Below are positions 26,301 through 41,300 of a stretch of DNA of 64,000 bases, one piece after another. The DNA is from Aurelia coerulea (taxonomy: Eukaryota; Cnidaria; Scyphozoa; Semaeostomeae; Ulmaridae), in contig CM076948.1 of the NCBI GenBank assembly GCA_039566865.1, forward strand, positions 20,037,001 to 20,101,000. Direction: 5' to 3'. Numbering within the stretch: position 1 is the first letter of the stretch; the number at the start of each line of letters is the position of its first letter. Below the pieces are notes generated by a model, which was not told the origin of the DNA, ran no database searches, and saw only the letters and a program-made list of their open reading frames with translations. A program made the position numbers and the translations under genes.

Positions 26301-29300
26301 GGTAGCAAAAAATCAGCCTCCCGTTTCCTAATCCGTAACACTTTGTTCCTTTTGTCCATAAGAGTATTTTCTTTGTACAGTTACAATTCCACTCTTGTAC
26401 TGGTGCAGTGTAGCACCTTTGTATCGGATCCATAACAAGGGTTAAATTTTGCTGGGGGATGGTCAGATTTCGTTAAAAGGCTCCAAAGTACATGCTCTTA
26501 GATACTCTAAGATAGAAGGAAAGCAGTGGTTGTGTACGGTGTAAATAGTAACAAAGGCTATCTGGAGCAAATTTGTCCTGAAGTTGAGCAATGTAAACAC
26601 TGCCAAACACTCTTTGGCTGGTTCCAGTTCCTAGAAAGTATGAATCCAGGAGTTTTTGGGGTAGAAGCTGGGATGCAGTTGATTAAGGGTATTTCGAAGA
26701 TGCTGATTGCGAATTTGGTGGATTCTAAGCTAAATTCACTCATTTAAGGGCCTAATTTGCGTATTCAAAATGGCTATTAGCCAAGCTCTTTAAACTGTTT
26801 TTAAGACAACTCCTAGAATACCCTGAGTAGCAGGGGCAAAAAGAAAACAAGATATGTTATTTATTTGTTGATCCTTTTATTGATTTTTTCATAAATTCAA
26901 ATTTTTTAGCTCTGGCACCCAGGGTACCCCTAGAACTGCATTAAACTTGAACTGTAACAACTTTGTAGCGGATCAAAACTGTACCGATGCAATGTAAATG
27001 TTGCCTGGTTACTTTGCAATGGCTTGTAGATGAATGGCAACGCATGGTATCATCACAAAATCTGCCGTTTTTGTTCTGTTAATTGCAAGGTTCTTCCGAT
27101 TTCGATAGTTAAATTCAGGTTGGAGCGGAATAGGTATTGTGGGGGTGTTGTTAATGTAATGTAATAAGGACTCATGAAATAAGTCTAGTTGGGTCATGCC
27201 CTTGGTATATTGTTGCACTAATCCTCTACTCTTCATGTACAACATGTTATGTATTTCAGAACAACGCGACTGTCCAAACGCCCTATAACAAATACACATC
27301 GCAATATTCTTGACGGGAAGTTACTCTTGAAATATCTTGGCCTAAACTTCACTGAAAGATTGGAATTAGCCAAGCGGATTGGAACTACATCCTCTCAGGT
27401 ATACTATTTCAAAATAGCTTTATACAACAGGTCTTGCTTAGACTTAGAGATCAAGTTAGTAGTATATGTGGTAGGACTATTTGTACCTTTTCATATCGGT
27501 ACTGCGCATGCGCGGTAACTATGGTAACGAATCGAATGCCAAGTTCTAAAAACTCGATTCGTATGTAAAGTTCTGAAAACTCGATTCGTATGTAAAGTTC
27601 TAAAAACTCGATTCGAATGTAAAGTTCTAAAAACTCGATTCGTATGTAAAGTTCTAAAAACTCGATTCGAATGCCAAGTTCTAAAAACTCGATTCGAATG
27701 CCAAGTTCTAAAAACTCGATTCGAATGCCAAGTTCTAAAAACTCGATTCGTATGTAAAGTTCTAAAAACTCGATTCGTATGTAAAGTTCTAAAAACTCGA
27801 TTCGAATGCCAAGTTCTAAAAACTCGATTCGAATGCCAATTTCTAAAAACTCGATTCGTATGTAAAGTTCTAGAAACTCGATTCGAATGTAAAGTTCTAA
27901 AAACTCGATTCGTATGTAAAGTTCTAAAAACTCGATTCGTATGTAAAGTTCTAAAAACTCGATTCGTATGTAAAGTTCTAAAAACTCGATTCGAATGTAA
28001 AGTTCTAAAAGCTCGATTCGTATTATTATTATTATTATTATCAATTTATTTAAAGTAGGCCTACATATATATACAAGACATGTATACATATAGATACAAT
28101 AGCTATAACTAAGCGCTAATTCAAGCCTACTATCTAAAAAAGTAAAATTTGTAAGAAAAAAGTAAAAAATAAATAAAATTCCGAATGATTAAATACAGAT
28201 ACATTTTACAGATTTTTACAATGCTTTTAATATTTACAATGTTTTCTTACTTTTTTTTTTTTCGGTAAATACAGCAGAAAATTTAATATCAGCTCGAGAA
28301 CCCAACCTGTGCCACGAAAGGTCTGCATATTCTACAATTACATTCCTCTCCCCTCCAGGTTTTGATTTTCCTCTTGAAACTGGAGAGAGTATCTGACTGT
28401 TTTAGGTCATTGGGAAGTGCCTGCCATAATCTACACCCAAGGAACGATATTGTCTCTAAGCCATAGCACGTAGTGCGTGCTTGTGGCAAGGATAGGTTAT
28501 GGCAGCCTCTTAACCCATAAGAAACCTGTTTTTCAACGAAAATGTCCTTCATGAAGCTGGGATTAAGGCTCAATTTTGTCTTAAAGACTTCAGTCATTAG
28601 CAATTGTAAATTCCTTATGTGGAGTGGGACTGAATTGTCTCTCAGTAACATCGTATCAAAATCTGTTCTCATATCTTTGTAAGTTATTCGCAATGCCCGT
28701 TCGTGAATATGGTTAATTTTATTGTTCAATGTTCTGTCACAGAACATCCATACAAGAGGACAGTAGTTGAATTGGGACAAGATAAATGCCTTCATTATTC
28801 GTTTCAGCTGCTCAGTATCAAGGAAATGAGAAATTCTTGAAAGAGCATGTAGCTTTTGACCAGCCTTCTTACAAAGAGATTTTACTTGCTGTTTGAAGCT
28901 GAGCTTTTTGTCAAAAATCACACCCAGCAGCTTTTCTTCTGTGCTCTCATTTATCGTTACACTTCCGATATTTATGGAAACATTGTTACTCTTGTCTCCA
29001 AATACCATTAGGTGGCATTTGTCCTCATTCAGCTTCATGCAGTTGTTTGGAAACCATTTTGTGATTTTAAGGGCATCACTCTCTAATGTTTTGATGACAC
29101 TTTCAATGTTGTTAGCACTGGCATAGATTGTCGTATCATCTGCATAGTTGCAGATTTGAGTGTCTTTCACAAACATGAAGAGATCATTTAGGTATATGTT
29201 AAACAGCAGAGGCCCCAAGACCGAACCTTGTGGCACTCCAATTACTGTTTCTCTCCACGTACTGAAAGACCCATTTATCTTCACCCTCTGCTTCCTTTCA

Positions 29301-32300
29301 CTGAGATAGCTATGGATCAACCGCAATGCACTCACACTGAAACCATAAGCACTTAATTTTGCAATCAAGAGCTCATGATTTAAGCAATCAAAAGCCTTTG
29401 AGAGGTCCATGAGTAGTGCTGCTGCTATACCCCGTTTATCTAAGGTCATTTTACAAGTCTCTATTAGTCTTACAAGTGCATGCTGGGTTCCATAGCCCTC
29501 TCGAAATCCACACAAAAGAGGAGAAAGGAAGCTAAGGGCATGAGATTTTATTTGACTTTCTAAAACCCTCTCATAAATTTTGGAAACAGATGATAAAACC
29601 GTTATCGGTCTATAATTCTTCTTGATAAAAGCATCAAGACTTTTGAAAAGGGACGAGATCTCACCAGTTTTCAGTTCTTTTGGAAAATTGTTTCTTGACA
29701 AATCAGAATTAAAAATTTTCTGGATGAGGACGGCAAAAATGTCTGAATTTTGTTTAAGGATCTTGGCAGGGATGCTGTTTAACGGTGATGCTTTCTTTGA
29801 ATTTAGCTTTTCTATCTGCAGAAGTATTTCACTTACAGTCACCGGCTTGAATTCAAATTGGCTTAGCTCACAACTTCCTTTAATCATCTTGATGCTAGGA
29901 TGATTTTCATATTTCTTGATAGCTTTTTCAATGGGATCATTTATTCCATTTGTTGGTGATAACACTGCCTGATCCTCAGAAATTCCTAGACTTTATGTTA
30001 TATTTGCGAAGTAATTCGTATGTAAAGTTCTAAAAACTCGATTCGTATGTAAAGTTCTAAAAACTCGATTCGTATGTAAAGTTCTAAAAACTCGATTCGT
30101 ATGTAAAGTTCTAAAAACTCGATTCGTATGTAAAGTTCTAGAAACTCGATTCGAATGTAAAGTTCTAAAAACTCGATTCGTATGTAAAGTTCTAAAAACT
30201 CGATTCGTATGTAAAGTTCTAAAAACTCGATTCGTATGTAAAGTTCTAAAAACTCGATTCGAATGCCAAGTTCTAAAAACTCGATTCGAATGCCAAGTTC
30301 TAAAAACTCGATTCGTATGTAAAGTTCTAGAAACTCGATTCGAATGTAAAGTTCTAAAAACTCGATTCGTATGTAAAGTTCTAAAAACTCGATTCGTATG
30401 TAAAGTTCTAAAAACTCGATTAAAACAGAAAAATTCTAAAGGCACATGAACGCGTGATGAGGGAAATTACGATTGAAAAAAGGAGACATAATATCTAAAT
30501 TCTACGAAGGAGAGATCGAGAATGTAATGTGTTCTTGTCAAGTTTTGAGGAACCGTATGCTATCAAGCTTAGTTGTCAACATTTGGTCCATGCCCACTGT
30601 ATGTATACTTGGATGCAGACTAGGGAAGCGAGTGGACTTCATCCGAACTGTCCCTTATGTTGGGAGCCCACAAACCTCATCTTAAGTGAGCCAGTCATTG
30701 TGGAGGAGATACCGTCACCTACTTCGGAAACTCCATCACAAGGATTGGCGCGCTTAAGAGAGATGATGAGCAGGCGTGGTAGAGGGGCTTGGGCTAGACG
30801 TCTCTATCGGCCTCGAAGCCCTATACGCCCCTACCCTTATAAGGGACAGTGCGGTAGTCGTTCAACGATTACCCTCACCTGATATAATACCAGTGCCAGC
30901 GGCAGAAGAGTCAGATGTCGCAATAATAGAAGAAGAAGGAGAGATCATCGAGGAAGGAGATGACAATACAGAGGTATTCATCCAATAACACTCCAATTTC
31001 AACTTTAATTTCAATTTCGATTTCAATTTTAATTTCAGTCTTAATGTATCGTTCATTATCAATTAGTTACATTCTTAACAGTCACAATCAACACTTCAAA
31101 CCTATTCTCTTTCCTCCTTTTAACTACTGATCCAAATGCGACAAAGTTCTTTCAAAGCAGTTGCGAAACTTTCCATAAATCGAATGAGACGAATCCATTG
31201 TTCCATCTTTCGTAACGAGTTTATCGTCTTGATAAATCGTCCTGAGTGGGTTAATACCTTCATCCAAAAACAACTTCATCGTCTTTCGTGCTGTGTACTT
31301 CGTGCTGTGTACTTCGTCGAAAATGTACTGCGCATTTTCTCCATTATCTTGATATGCTTCTGGAAACAACAGGTTGGAGAGTGAACTGTGATTTAATTCA
31401 TGAATTGAGTGATTCCCGTTGAAAGCATAATCGTCATCATCTTGACATGTTTGTGTTCCAATTAGCACCACGGTATCTACACCCATCCTGGATTCGTATC
31501 TCAGAGTGTGAATAAATAATAGCACACACATCAAACATAAAACCCAATCAATGGTTGTATTCATTTTTTCAAACTGATGGCATTGAGGATACGGAGCACT
31601 TTTTGTTGCTTTGCCCTTCATTCGATATTCAACGGCAAGATCTTCTCGCTGGAGTTTCAGAATTGTTGCGACCATTTGTCCAAATCGACGCCCTTCCAAA
31701 CAATGTTCTGGTTCAATACTTATTGTATGGTAATAAAGAATTTTCTGACGAAGTGAATAGAAATATACTCGAACAGACTCTAAGTTTCATCTACAAAACA
31801 GGTCGGCTTGGATAACTTCAAACAATCGTTTTTACGCCACACAACCACTATGTACACTTTTCTCCGTATATTTTGTAAGTCTGTTTCACATTTTATGTTA
31901 GGCACATCAAGGGTGAATGAAAATTCATCCACACAAAAGTGACAGTATTTCGGACCATTGATATTGCGAATCAGAAACCCAGAGCTGACAGCATATGCGC
32001 AATTTGTTGAGCGTTGGGGACTCTGGAGGGGGATCAGTAGCGGTAGCAACTGCTGTCGCTGTTGTTCTCTCGTCCGGGGTTCCTATTGCTCAGCATCATA
32101 CTACTATGCTGGCCTGACATCCAATGTGAAACGGATTCTAGTATTTATCAGTAATTTATCGTATTTGTAGCTTTTTGCAGTTGTTTATTTAGTTACTATT
32201 TTTTGAATGTCTTTATGTTAATGTCCACCTGGTAGTCATTATCTTTTGCTCCTTGTGGTCACGTCCCTGTAGTGTTGTATAGTCTGTAAAGTAATTAGAA

Positions 32301-35300
32301 AGTATGGTAGGATGTAGATGTAGCATGTATTGTAACATTTTAAATGATTATAAAAAAAAAAAAAAAACTGTGAATAAAATGAGAGGAAATAAATCAAACT
32401 TAACCCGTATCCGAATGCAGAGCTCTAAAATCTCACTTGAGTTTTTAGAACTTTGCATTCGATCTAAACTTGGAATCCTACATTCCATCTAGACTGATGA
32501 GGGGGCCTATTATAGGGGGTGAAAGAGCCGCAAAACCGTGCAAAAATCTGCTAAAAGCCGTAATCCGCAATAAGATAAAGCGCAAAGCCGCAGCCGTGAT
32601 AGTAAAACGTGCCTTTTGGCACAAGACATAGCCAACGTCCCATTTGCTACAAGTACATGCATAGTGTATATTACACTTCGTTTGGTTCATTTTCATTGAA
32701 CCAGCTGCTGTATCGATATAACCCCTGTTAAAATCTATTGAATGCATATTTTTGTGCACGAGTTCATGCAATATTGTTAGAATGCAGAGCAAATTTATAA
32801 CCTGAATCAATTGAAATGAATTTCTCGTTTATGAATATATCAAAGTCCTAAAAGCAAAAGTGCAACTAACAGTTTAGCTCCACAAGGAATCTCGTTACTT
32901 CATTGATAATAGGTAGCACTATCCTATCCCCTTCTTCCATTCCAAACTATCAAATCAGAAATATTAATGAATTCTTTCTTCACGGCACAATTCAAGTATT
33001 GTCCACTTGTATGGATGTTTGATAGGGCAACTAATCTGATCAGATCAGATCGCATTCACGAAAGAGCAACGCGATTGGTATGCAAAGATAGTATATCAGA
33101 GCTAGAAAAATTGACAAAAAATACGTTGCCATTCATCAGCACAATCTGCAATTGCTAATGATTGAAATATCGAAAACAAAAAACGATCTAAATCCAACAT
33201 TTATGAAAAACATTTTTACTGACAGAAATGTTCACTGCACTTTAATAAGTGAAAATCATTTGCAGTTGCCAAATATAAAGACAACAACATACGGAATAGA
33301 GAATATGCGGTACAGAGGTCACCTTTTGTGGTCCTCATTGCCGAGGAAATTAAAGATTCCAACACACTTTCTGAATTCAAGCGAAACATTAAATTATGGA
33401 ATTGAAATACTTGCATCTACAGATCGTGAAAAGTTTTCATCAAAGATTTAGGGTTTTTGTAGGTTTTAACGTAGAAAATTGTAAATTAAGCTTTAACTTA
33501 TTGGTTGGCGTTAATCCGCTTATTAGCTGTCTATTTTTCTTTGATGTTGCCAATGTAAAAGAAATTGTTGATAATAATAACAATAATGATAAGGCCCGCA
33601 AGAGCGTTTTCGCCATTTGGGGTGCAACATCTTGCGCCGAAGGCGAGGCAAAAATGAGTTTCAGGGGGTAAAGCCCTAGAAAACTTCATTAGGTCACGCC
33701 CTTTAGTTGGCCTGAAACGCTTCTCCCGACCCCATGTTTTCCCAGTGCTAAAATGGGAAGTCAGACAAATTTTGTAGTTTTTTTTTATAAATTAGCACCT
33801 GAGGAAAATTTTTAGGGTACACTCTTTACTTTGGCTTAGAACGTATCTTTCAATCAAATAACTACAGCTATTGCTAACATCGATTCTTTTGTTAAGATGA
33901 AGAACCAGGCCGTTGGCCGTTATTTCGGCTAAAAGCCGCACCCGCATCCTTAATGCCGTAAACCGTTGCCAATTCACACCGAAAGACGCAAGACGCGTCT
34001 CATGCTCAAGCCGCAATCCGTAGAAAAACCATTGCCAAATCCGTAGGCCGCACGTAAGAAAAGGGTTGAAGCCGTGAAGCCGCAAACCTATAATAGGCCC
34101 CCTGATGATATTCGTCTAAGTTTTGCTCCATTGAATTGAATTATTCTTTACTGTTACAGTCATTCCGCTAAAACTTAGACTCATAATCATCCATACATTG
34201 TTTTGAGACTAATATTTGAATTCTGCTCAACTTTTTGAGCCGCCAATCAAATTGCGTCTTTTCGGTTTTTCGCGGTTTTGCGCAATTTGATTGGTTAAAA
34301 ATTCGTGTAACGACATTTTCACGTTATGATCGCAAAAAATTGACCACCCAACTTGCTGTGGTCCGGAGTCTCCAAGGCTTCGCGCGAAGATTTGAAAATG
34401 GCCGACCAAGTCGCCGAAGCTGCGGAGGAAGGATTTCGTCGAAGCACGTCGTTTTAGAGGCATGCTGTAGCTGAAATCGATGCAAAACGAAGGCTTTAGG
34501 ATGGACTTGCTCTCTGGCAAACCATGTTGTGCTTTGCTTTGCTGTCAGAGGTTCATTTTGAAACTGTTATGTTCGTCGGTATACTGCATTGTTATCGAGA
34601 GCCTTCCGGAGCCTTCGACAGAAGACAGGAGGTGATCTAAAGCAAATCTTGTCAGTTCGTCACTGTTTTCAAAGTGTTCTTCTCTCCAAAGTCTAATGTT
34701 GGAGCAATTTCTGCAGGATCAGCTTATTGGCAAGGCTCACGGTGTGTGTTTCTTCTGGTGTTCCCACTGGTATGTTGTGCAATTTGATTTAATAGTCAAA
34801 AGTTCGCTACAATAAGAATAAGAAACCATTTTTAACTCCATTTTGCATCAAATTGTCCATCTTGCCTTTGAGATAGTCTAGTTCAATGATTCTCTTTGCA
34901 TTTATATGACAGTTGCTACGAATTGTTTTCAAGAAACTACTAGTTCCATGGTTGGTACCAAGTCTCTTAAATTTTGGGAGAAGTTTGTTTACCAACAGCT
35001 TCTTTGACTTTCTGGATGCCTTTGATGCGAAAATTTAGGACTCTTTTATTTAAATCCTTCTTTCTAAAATGCTTCTTTCTCTAAAATAATTTCCACTCAA
35101 ACTTCAGTTGGTTATGCAGGTACAGGCATTTTTTTAAAGAAACCACATAAACAGTAAGAAACTCAAAAACTGTCAGATCATCACAAAATCATTTGCATAT
35201 TTCTACTACATTTTCACTTGTTTCTTGCATCATATTACCCCACAGGTACTTGAGTGAATTCTGAAAATTAGGAAAGGCTTCAAAAACTTGTTTGAAATTA

Positions 35301-38300
35301 TTACTTGGGCACAGGTAACATGAAGATCATTGTACTAAAACTTTGAGAAACTCGTAAGAAACTCTTTGATACTCAAATCTGATAATTTGAAAAACTTTCA
35401 GTACTTCTGACCATTTCTTATGACTAACCTGTGCTGCATGTGTGTGTCATATTTAATATATGTTTAGCTAACTAGCCCTTCAGCACAAGTTCTGGCTTTC
35501 AAGGGGCCCTCCCATAAAATGAATTACAAATTAACCAAATCACAACACTAAATTTTCAAATCATTACATTAAAAATAATTGCCACACCCTACTTTACAAC
35601 CTAAAATCCTATTTACAATATTTTTAAAAATTTACAGTAAAAGAAAAGGAGTTAACCCTAAATCATCTGAGGGAGGATGCCTAAATCAAGCTTAGGGAGG
35701 ATACCAGGCTCCTATGAAATGGGGGGGAGGCAGGGGGGCTCAAGCCTTCCCAATACTTTTGAAAAAACAATGGTGCTACGTCACAAACATTAATTAGATG
35801 TATTATTTTCTATTCTGTTAAGAAAAATTGCCCCCCAGTCCGAAGCTGCTTCCTACAGCCCTGGAGGATGCTTGCTTTGCTCAGCTGAAAGGCCATTCCA
35901 CAACTGTGCTCCTCTAAAAGTGAAAAATTTTTGTCCATCTACTGTTTTCTTGATAGGTAGCCTTAGGTCCATTTTGGTAATGCAGACTGAGGCTACGGGA
36001 GGAGCATTCTGAATTTTTTGTGAAAAGGTTACACAAGTATTGTGAGCACACCCATTTAGGGATTTGAAGACCATATTGTTCCAAACTCATTTTGAATAAG
36101 TTCCTGAATGGTCATCCAACCCAGCCCTTCAATAAGTGGTCTGTTTGGGGCATTGTAGATGCTGTTTGTTACAATTCTTGCAGCATGTTTGTGAAGCTTT
36201 TGAAACTGAATTCATTTCAGTTGAGCCTGCTCAGCACCAGACAGTATCCAAAGAGGAGCACCACAATACCAATGTACAGTAGAAAGATTCAAAGATTCTC
36301 TTGGTAGGAATGATTTGGCACGCTTCAAAACGAGTCACGCTTCAGAAGCATAACAGTATCATGTACTTTAGCAATTTGTTTGTTCCCTACCACAAATAAC
36401 CACAGAGAAAATTTGAAGATCAATAACAAATATTGACAGTAATTTTGTGTGGTTTTTGGAGATTCTTTATTGATGGCTCTCTTGAATAACATGGCCTTAA
36501 ATTGAATTTTTGAAGTTTAAATTGTACAAATATATTTAGAATCAAAACAAAGCAAGGGACATTTTACAGTATTTTGACATCATCAACTTGTTATGGTGAT
36601 TGACAGGCTTCAAATATTTTGAATTAGTATCTTAAGATATCTGCCATGTTTCAAAGAGAAAAACACAAATTGGGGAGAAATAGGATTCAACATCAGACTT
36701 GAATCATGATTTCCGTTGTTATGTCACCTCCACCTCCTCCCATTTTGGGACACTTTTTGAATCTTGAAAAGAAAACCACCTTTGCATATTTATTGTGTGT
36801 TTATGCTCAAAATACCATGTAGCCAGAATTTTCTCCACATGGGGATTTATTTTTTGCAGCATGGCAATACTTATTAAATATGACTTTGCAGAATGCGGAA
36901 GACAACAAGAAAAAAACTGTTTTCAGGCTCTCAGTATTTCATACAGTATAAGCAATATTATCAAGTTAAACGAAAGATAGATGTCCAGTGAAGGTTGGTT
37001 CACGTAAAATGTGTTCATTAGCAATGAGTATCAACATAATTTTGCAGACAACAAGATGGAATATTTCTAGAAAACCCAGAACTGCTACCAGTAAAAAGCA
37101 TTCACAACTACACATTTTTTATATATAAGAAACTGATTTATAAGGAACTAGTACTAGGATGGCAAAAAATTTAAGGAACTCTAGTACTATGCTTGAGAAT
37201 TGCTAAGAAACTTTTAAAGCCAAATACCAGGACATCATGGGACAATTATCGTTGAGCCTGTATTTTTTGGTAATATTCATGATAAATTTACAGTATGTTT
37301 TGAGTAAAATAGAACTCTCCTTCTTGCTAAAAACTGTGCTGTCTGTCAAGAAATTAATACGTGGCAGTGGTAGAAGCTGCATGCATCAAATAAATAAGAA
37401 ACAAATTAAGAAACTTTTAGTACTAAAAGCTGAAATTTTCACATGAAATTAAGAAACTTTTAGTACTATGGGCTTATCCAAGTTTCTTATAAAAGAAAAA
37501 AACGTGTACACAAAGGGGGGATTAAACAGTAAATTTGATGATAACAAAACAATGAAATATTGCAATTTTCTGAAAATTAAATAATCCCCCAAGAGCATTT
37601 GTGGATCATATTTTTCAGAAAAAAAACCATTTTTCAATAGATGTTAGTATCAGAGGAAATGACAATTAGACATGAGCATCGAATCTGAGCTGATTTTCTG
37701 ACAAGGTCCATTGTGAATAAAAGGCAAGAGCAGCTTTTGCAACTGAGACACTTTAAACTTTAACCAAGCTTTAAAGGGAATAGACAAAGCTTTATTAACA
37801 AGCTGCTATAAATAGGCGGAAGAAACACCCACAAACCCATCATTTCCTTTGCCACACAATGAAGTGGCAGGTGTCAAAGTTTTTGAAAACAATAGATTAT
37901 ATTTTTAACTTGGCCAGGGCCAGCTTTTAACTTTGTTGATTCCCTTTAAACACTGGTCTTTAAAAATTTCATTATTCACAATTTTTTAGACATTTGATAG
38001 GGACTGCATGGGGTAAACTGGGTAGAGCTGGGGGTAGAATAAGGTAATTTTGTTTGCCAAAAAAATGGTAGCTCTTGGATTGTTCAATCAATATTAGATG
38101 TTTCAATGAGGGTCACGATAACAGATGTAGCTGGAGAAAATCTGTAGATATCTGGAGTTTTTTACAAATTTATTCACATTTTTGCCTTACCCCTTTTACC
38201 CCCAAGCTGCCCCATTTTACTCATATCTAACAACATTTGCTATCAAGTTAAAGAGAATCAACGTGCAGGGGTTTGGGTATTCTATTATCAACTATTAACT

Positions 38301-41300
38301 ATTGTATTTGATGATGTCCACATGTGCAGCCATATTGTTTATCTAGAGGAACAATAAAGTGCATATGAATTTTGTTGTTCTATTTAAAGATTACCTCCAT
38401 TTGGCTCCATTAATTCACTTTAAGCTATAAAATAGTTTTTTTTATAAAAAGTATCTTCTCTGTAGGCCTATTCTTCCTTTTTGCATCTGCATTACTTCAG
38501 AGATCCCATATAGTCTTCCACCTCCTTCACTTCAGGTATAGGCCTATACTTTAATTGTAATACACCTGTTGACAAATCAAAAATTATGTGATAGGATATG
38601 TTCTTTCATAAGAAGCTGCAAACTAAAGTCGACCCTTAAATGTTAATTCCACAGCCTACATGAAAGCAAAATTTCACTATTTCACAACATTGGCAACAGT
38701 CATCCTGTCACTCACAGGTAAAAGAGTGGTGAAATTCTCTGTGAAATTTTCTTTGAAATTGTCTGTAAAATTGCCTACAGCAGTCAAATTCACCAGTTAC
38801 TTTTTAATGGTGAGATCCACCATAAATCGATAGCAAATTCAGCACGATGTTAAATTGGACATGGCCAATTTTACATTAACCATCTTTGTCAAATCGACTG
38901 TACAATTCACCATTGGATTATTTGTTATATGCTGATTCCAATATTTTATGGATAATTTTCTTTTAATTTAATGTCAAATTTTTGGTCTTTAAGGGGCTTT
39001 TGAAAGGAATTTTTACAATAGTTTGCAGAGACACTGCCAAGATTAGAATGATAGCAGCTGACAGTAACAGCACTTTGCGATGCATGTCTTCCCAAATATG
39101 TTTCTGTTGAAACTTTTATTGAAAATAAATATTTATGACTCAGTCTGTTAGTTTACTTGAGGGCATTAGAAGGTATGATGCACCACTTGTGGGACACTGT
39201 AAATATGTTCTGAGCATGTGCAGTAATGCTTTGAATATGTCATTGAAAATCATCTTTTGAATTTTACAATGCGTTGAATTTCACATCTGTAAAATTGCAT
39301 GATCAATTTTCTCACTGGAAATTTTCTATTGAATTTCACAGTGTGTTGAATTTCACTTGCAAGTAAAATTGCACGATCAATTTCTACACTGGCAAATTTC
39401 ACATTGAATTTCATGGTGTGGCAAATTTTACAGCAGTGAAATTGTATGCAGTCGACTTCATTGGTGGATTTTACGTTGAATTTCACAGTCTGGCGAATTT
39501 CACCACTGGCGAATTTCACCACTCGTTTACCTGTGACTGCAGTGCAGCTTGAACTTTAAAAGTACAGGTAGCACACTGTCTGGGAAGAAGTGCCCCTGAA
39601 AACACTCTGTAAACCCACACTTTAAAAAAAAGTCCAAAAATTAACTCCCCCCTCAAGTTCCCCCTGGTTCACACATAGTTTCAAGTCAGAGTAGTGTGGT
39701 ACCTTCTTATTTTCTTTGAGTGAATTTATTTTAGGCCTAACAGACTGTTAGCAGCTCCATTCCATTCGCAGTCATAGACGAGTCACGAAGTAAAAACGTA
39801 TTGAATGAGATCCTAAAGGATCCTATGACACTTACCTGACAATTTATTGATTGTAACCAAAGACCAAATCAACAGTTCAGTGTATTGGGTAGAGCAAAGC
39901 TTGCTGTGTTGTGAGATCGTTCGGATTTTCTCACTTGAAAAGTTGAGAAGCCAAAAAACGCTGTTCACTATATTAACTACTTTAGTCCCCGTCTCCACTC
40001 CATCTATTGAATTGAATTAAGATAGAAGTCGATTCTCGAGTGACTCTGTCAATGAATGAAAGTACAACAAATGTAGTACGTGCACTGCTTCATATCCATT
40101 GTCGTATTCCGGTAGTCCGGCTTTTCACTTATGCCATTCTAGATTCCACCTTTTCGCGTGGAGCAGCTGGCTTGCGGGAGTTAGTCTCAAAATAATGTAT
40201 GTTTGATTATGAGTCCTTCGTTGAAGCGGAATGGGTAGTGTGGGGGGAGGGGGGTAATGGAGCGAAAACAAGGACGAAATATCATAAGTCTACATTCCAT
40301 CTTGGAGTTAAGTATGGTGGAAAACCTACAGTTCATTGTTTCAGAATTTCTTCGATGGTAAATAAAGATAGGATGATGGGTATCGACCTCTATCTGTTAT
40401 TTGGAGAAGAAAAGAATAAAGATGGAATACATCCTTTCCTTTCTGGTGAAATAGATGATAAATACTTTTATTATGAAAACTGTTACATCAGAGAAGCGTA
40501 TCATGGAGATCCTTACGTTACAAAGATAATGTTTCCGAAAGCGTTTGATGAAAGTTCTAGTAGTGTTGCTAGAGATGAAAATGGTATATAATATGGTGCC
40601 TTTGAATCATGCCTTTGAATCGTGCGATGGCAGTTTGTAGGTGTGGAAGCATTAAGAGTGCGTTATCCTCACGAAGTAGACGAGTACTTACATCAGTTAC
40701 AAAGATGGACTAAATTCCTTAATGTAATGTATGAAAAAGAAAAAGAACATTCAAGACCTTGTAGAATATATGCAAGTTTTAGGAACTTAACCTACCTATA
40801 TTTCTGATAACTTGTACATGAAATTGTGAGTATATATCTTGCATTCCTTATTCCATTTTTCTTCTTCTTTACGCATGATGGTTAAAAATTGTAACCATTC
40901 ACATACTCTCATGAAATATACTTCTCTCTGTAACTTATCGTTGAAAGTCCATGATGATCTAAGAGCTTCTAAACCTTCAGATTTAAATTTGTTAAGGGTC
41001 TGTGAAGGGTTATATCTTGATGCACATCCTCCGTGTAATCATGGGTATTGTGGACACAATTTGTGTCGATCGTGTCCACAATACCTGGCCTAAATATTAC
41101 TAAATGAATGAATGTATTTCGTTACCTTGCTCGTCTTCAATTCATGAGTATCTCTGCGCTTTTGCCTCGGCATTCATTCTTGCTTACTCAAGTTCGTAAC
41201 GGCCTAAGATTTTTGAACAGTGCCGCGCTCTAAACTAGTTCCCAGCCCAGACCGCGCATTATGAATGCCGAGGCAAAAGCGCAGAGATACTCATGAAATG

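Noticed and set aside
27451..28089. 212-codon ORF of repeated IRIEFLELY units
   Set aside because: It is the 27-bp minisatellite read in one frame; another frame of the same unit (29993-30445) is equally open.
27535..30424. Possible CRISPR array (27-bp repeats)
   Set aside because: Head-to-tail repeats without unique spacers, in a eukaryotic intron.
31565..31699. N-terminal extension of the 31124 minus-strand ORF
   Set aside because: Antisense to LINE reverse-transcriptase sequence, so an artefact.
32478..34085. ORFs inside the 1.6-kb TIR element on the minus strand
   Set aside because: Composed of GCCG-type arm repeats and antisense LINE; no coding evidence.
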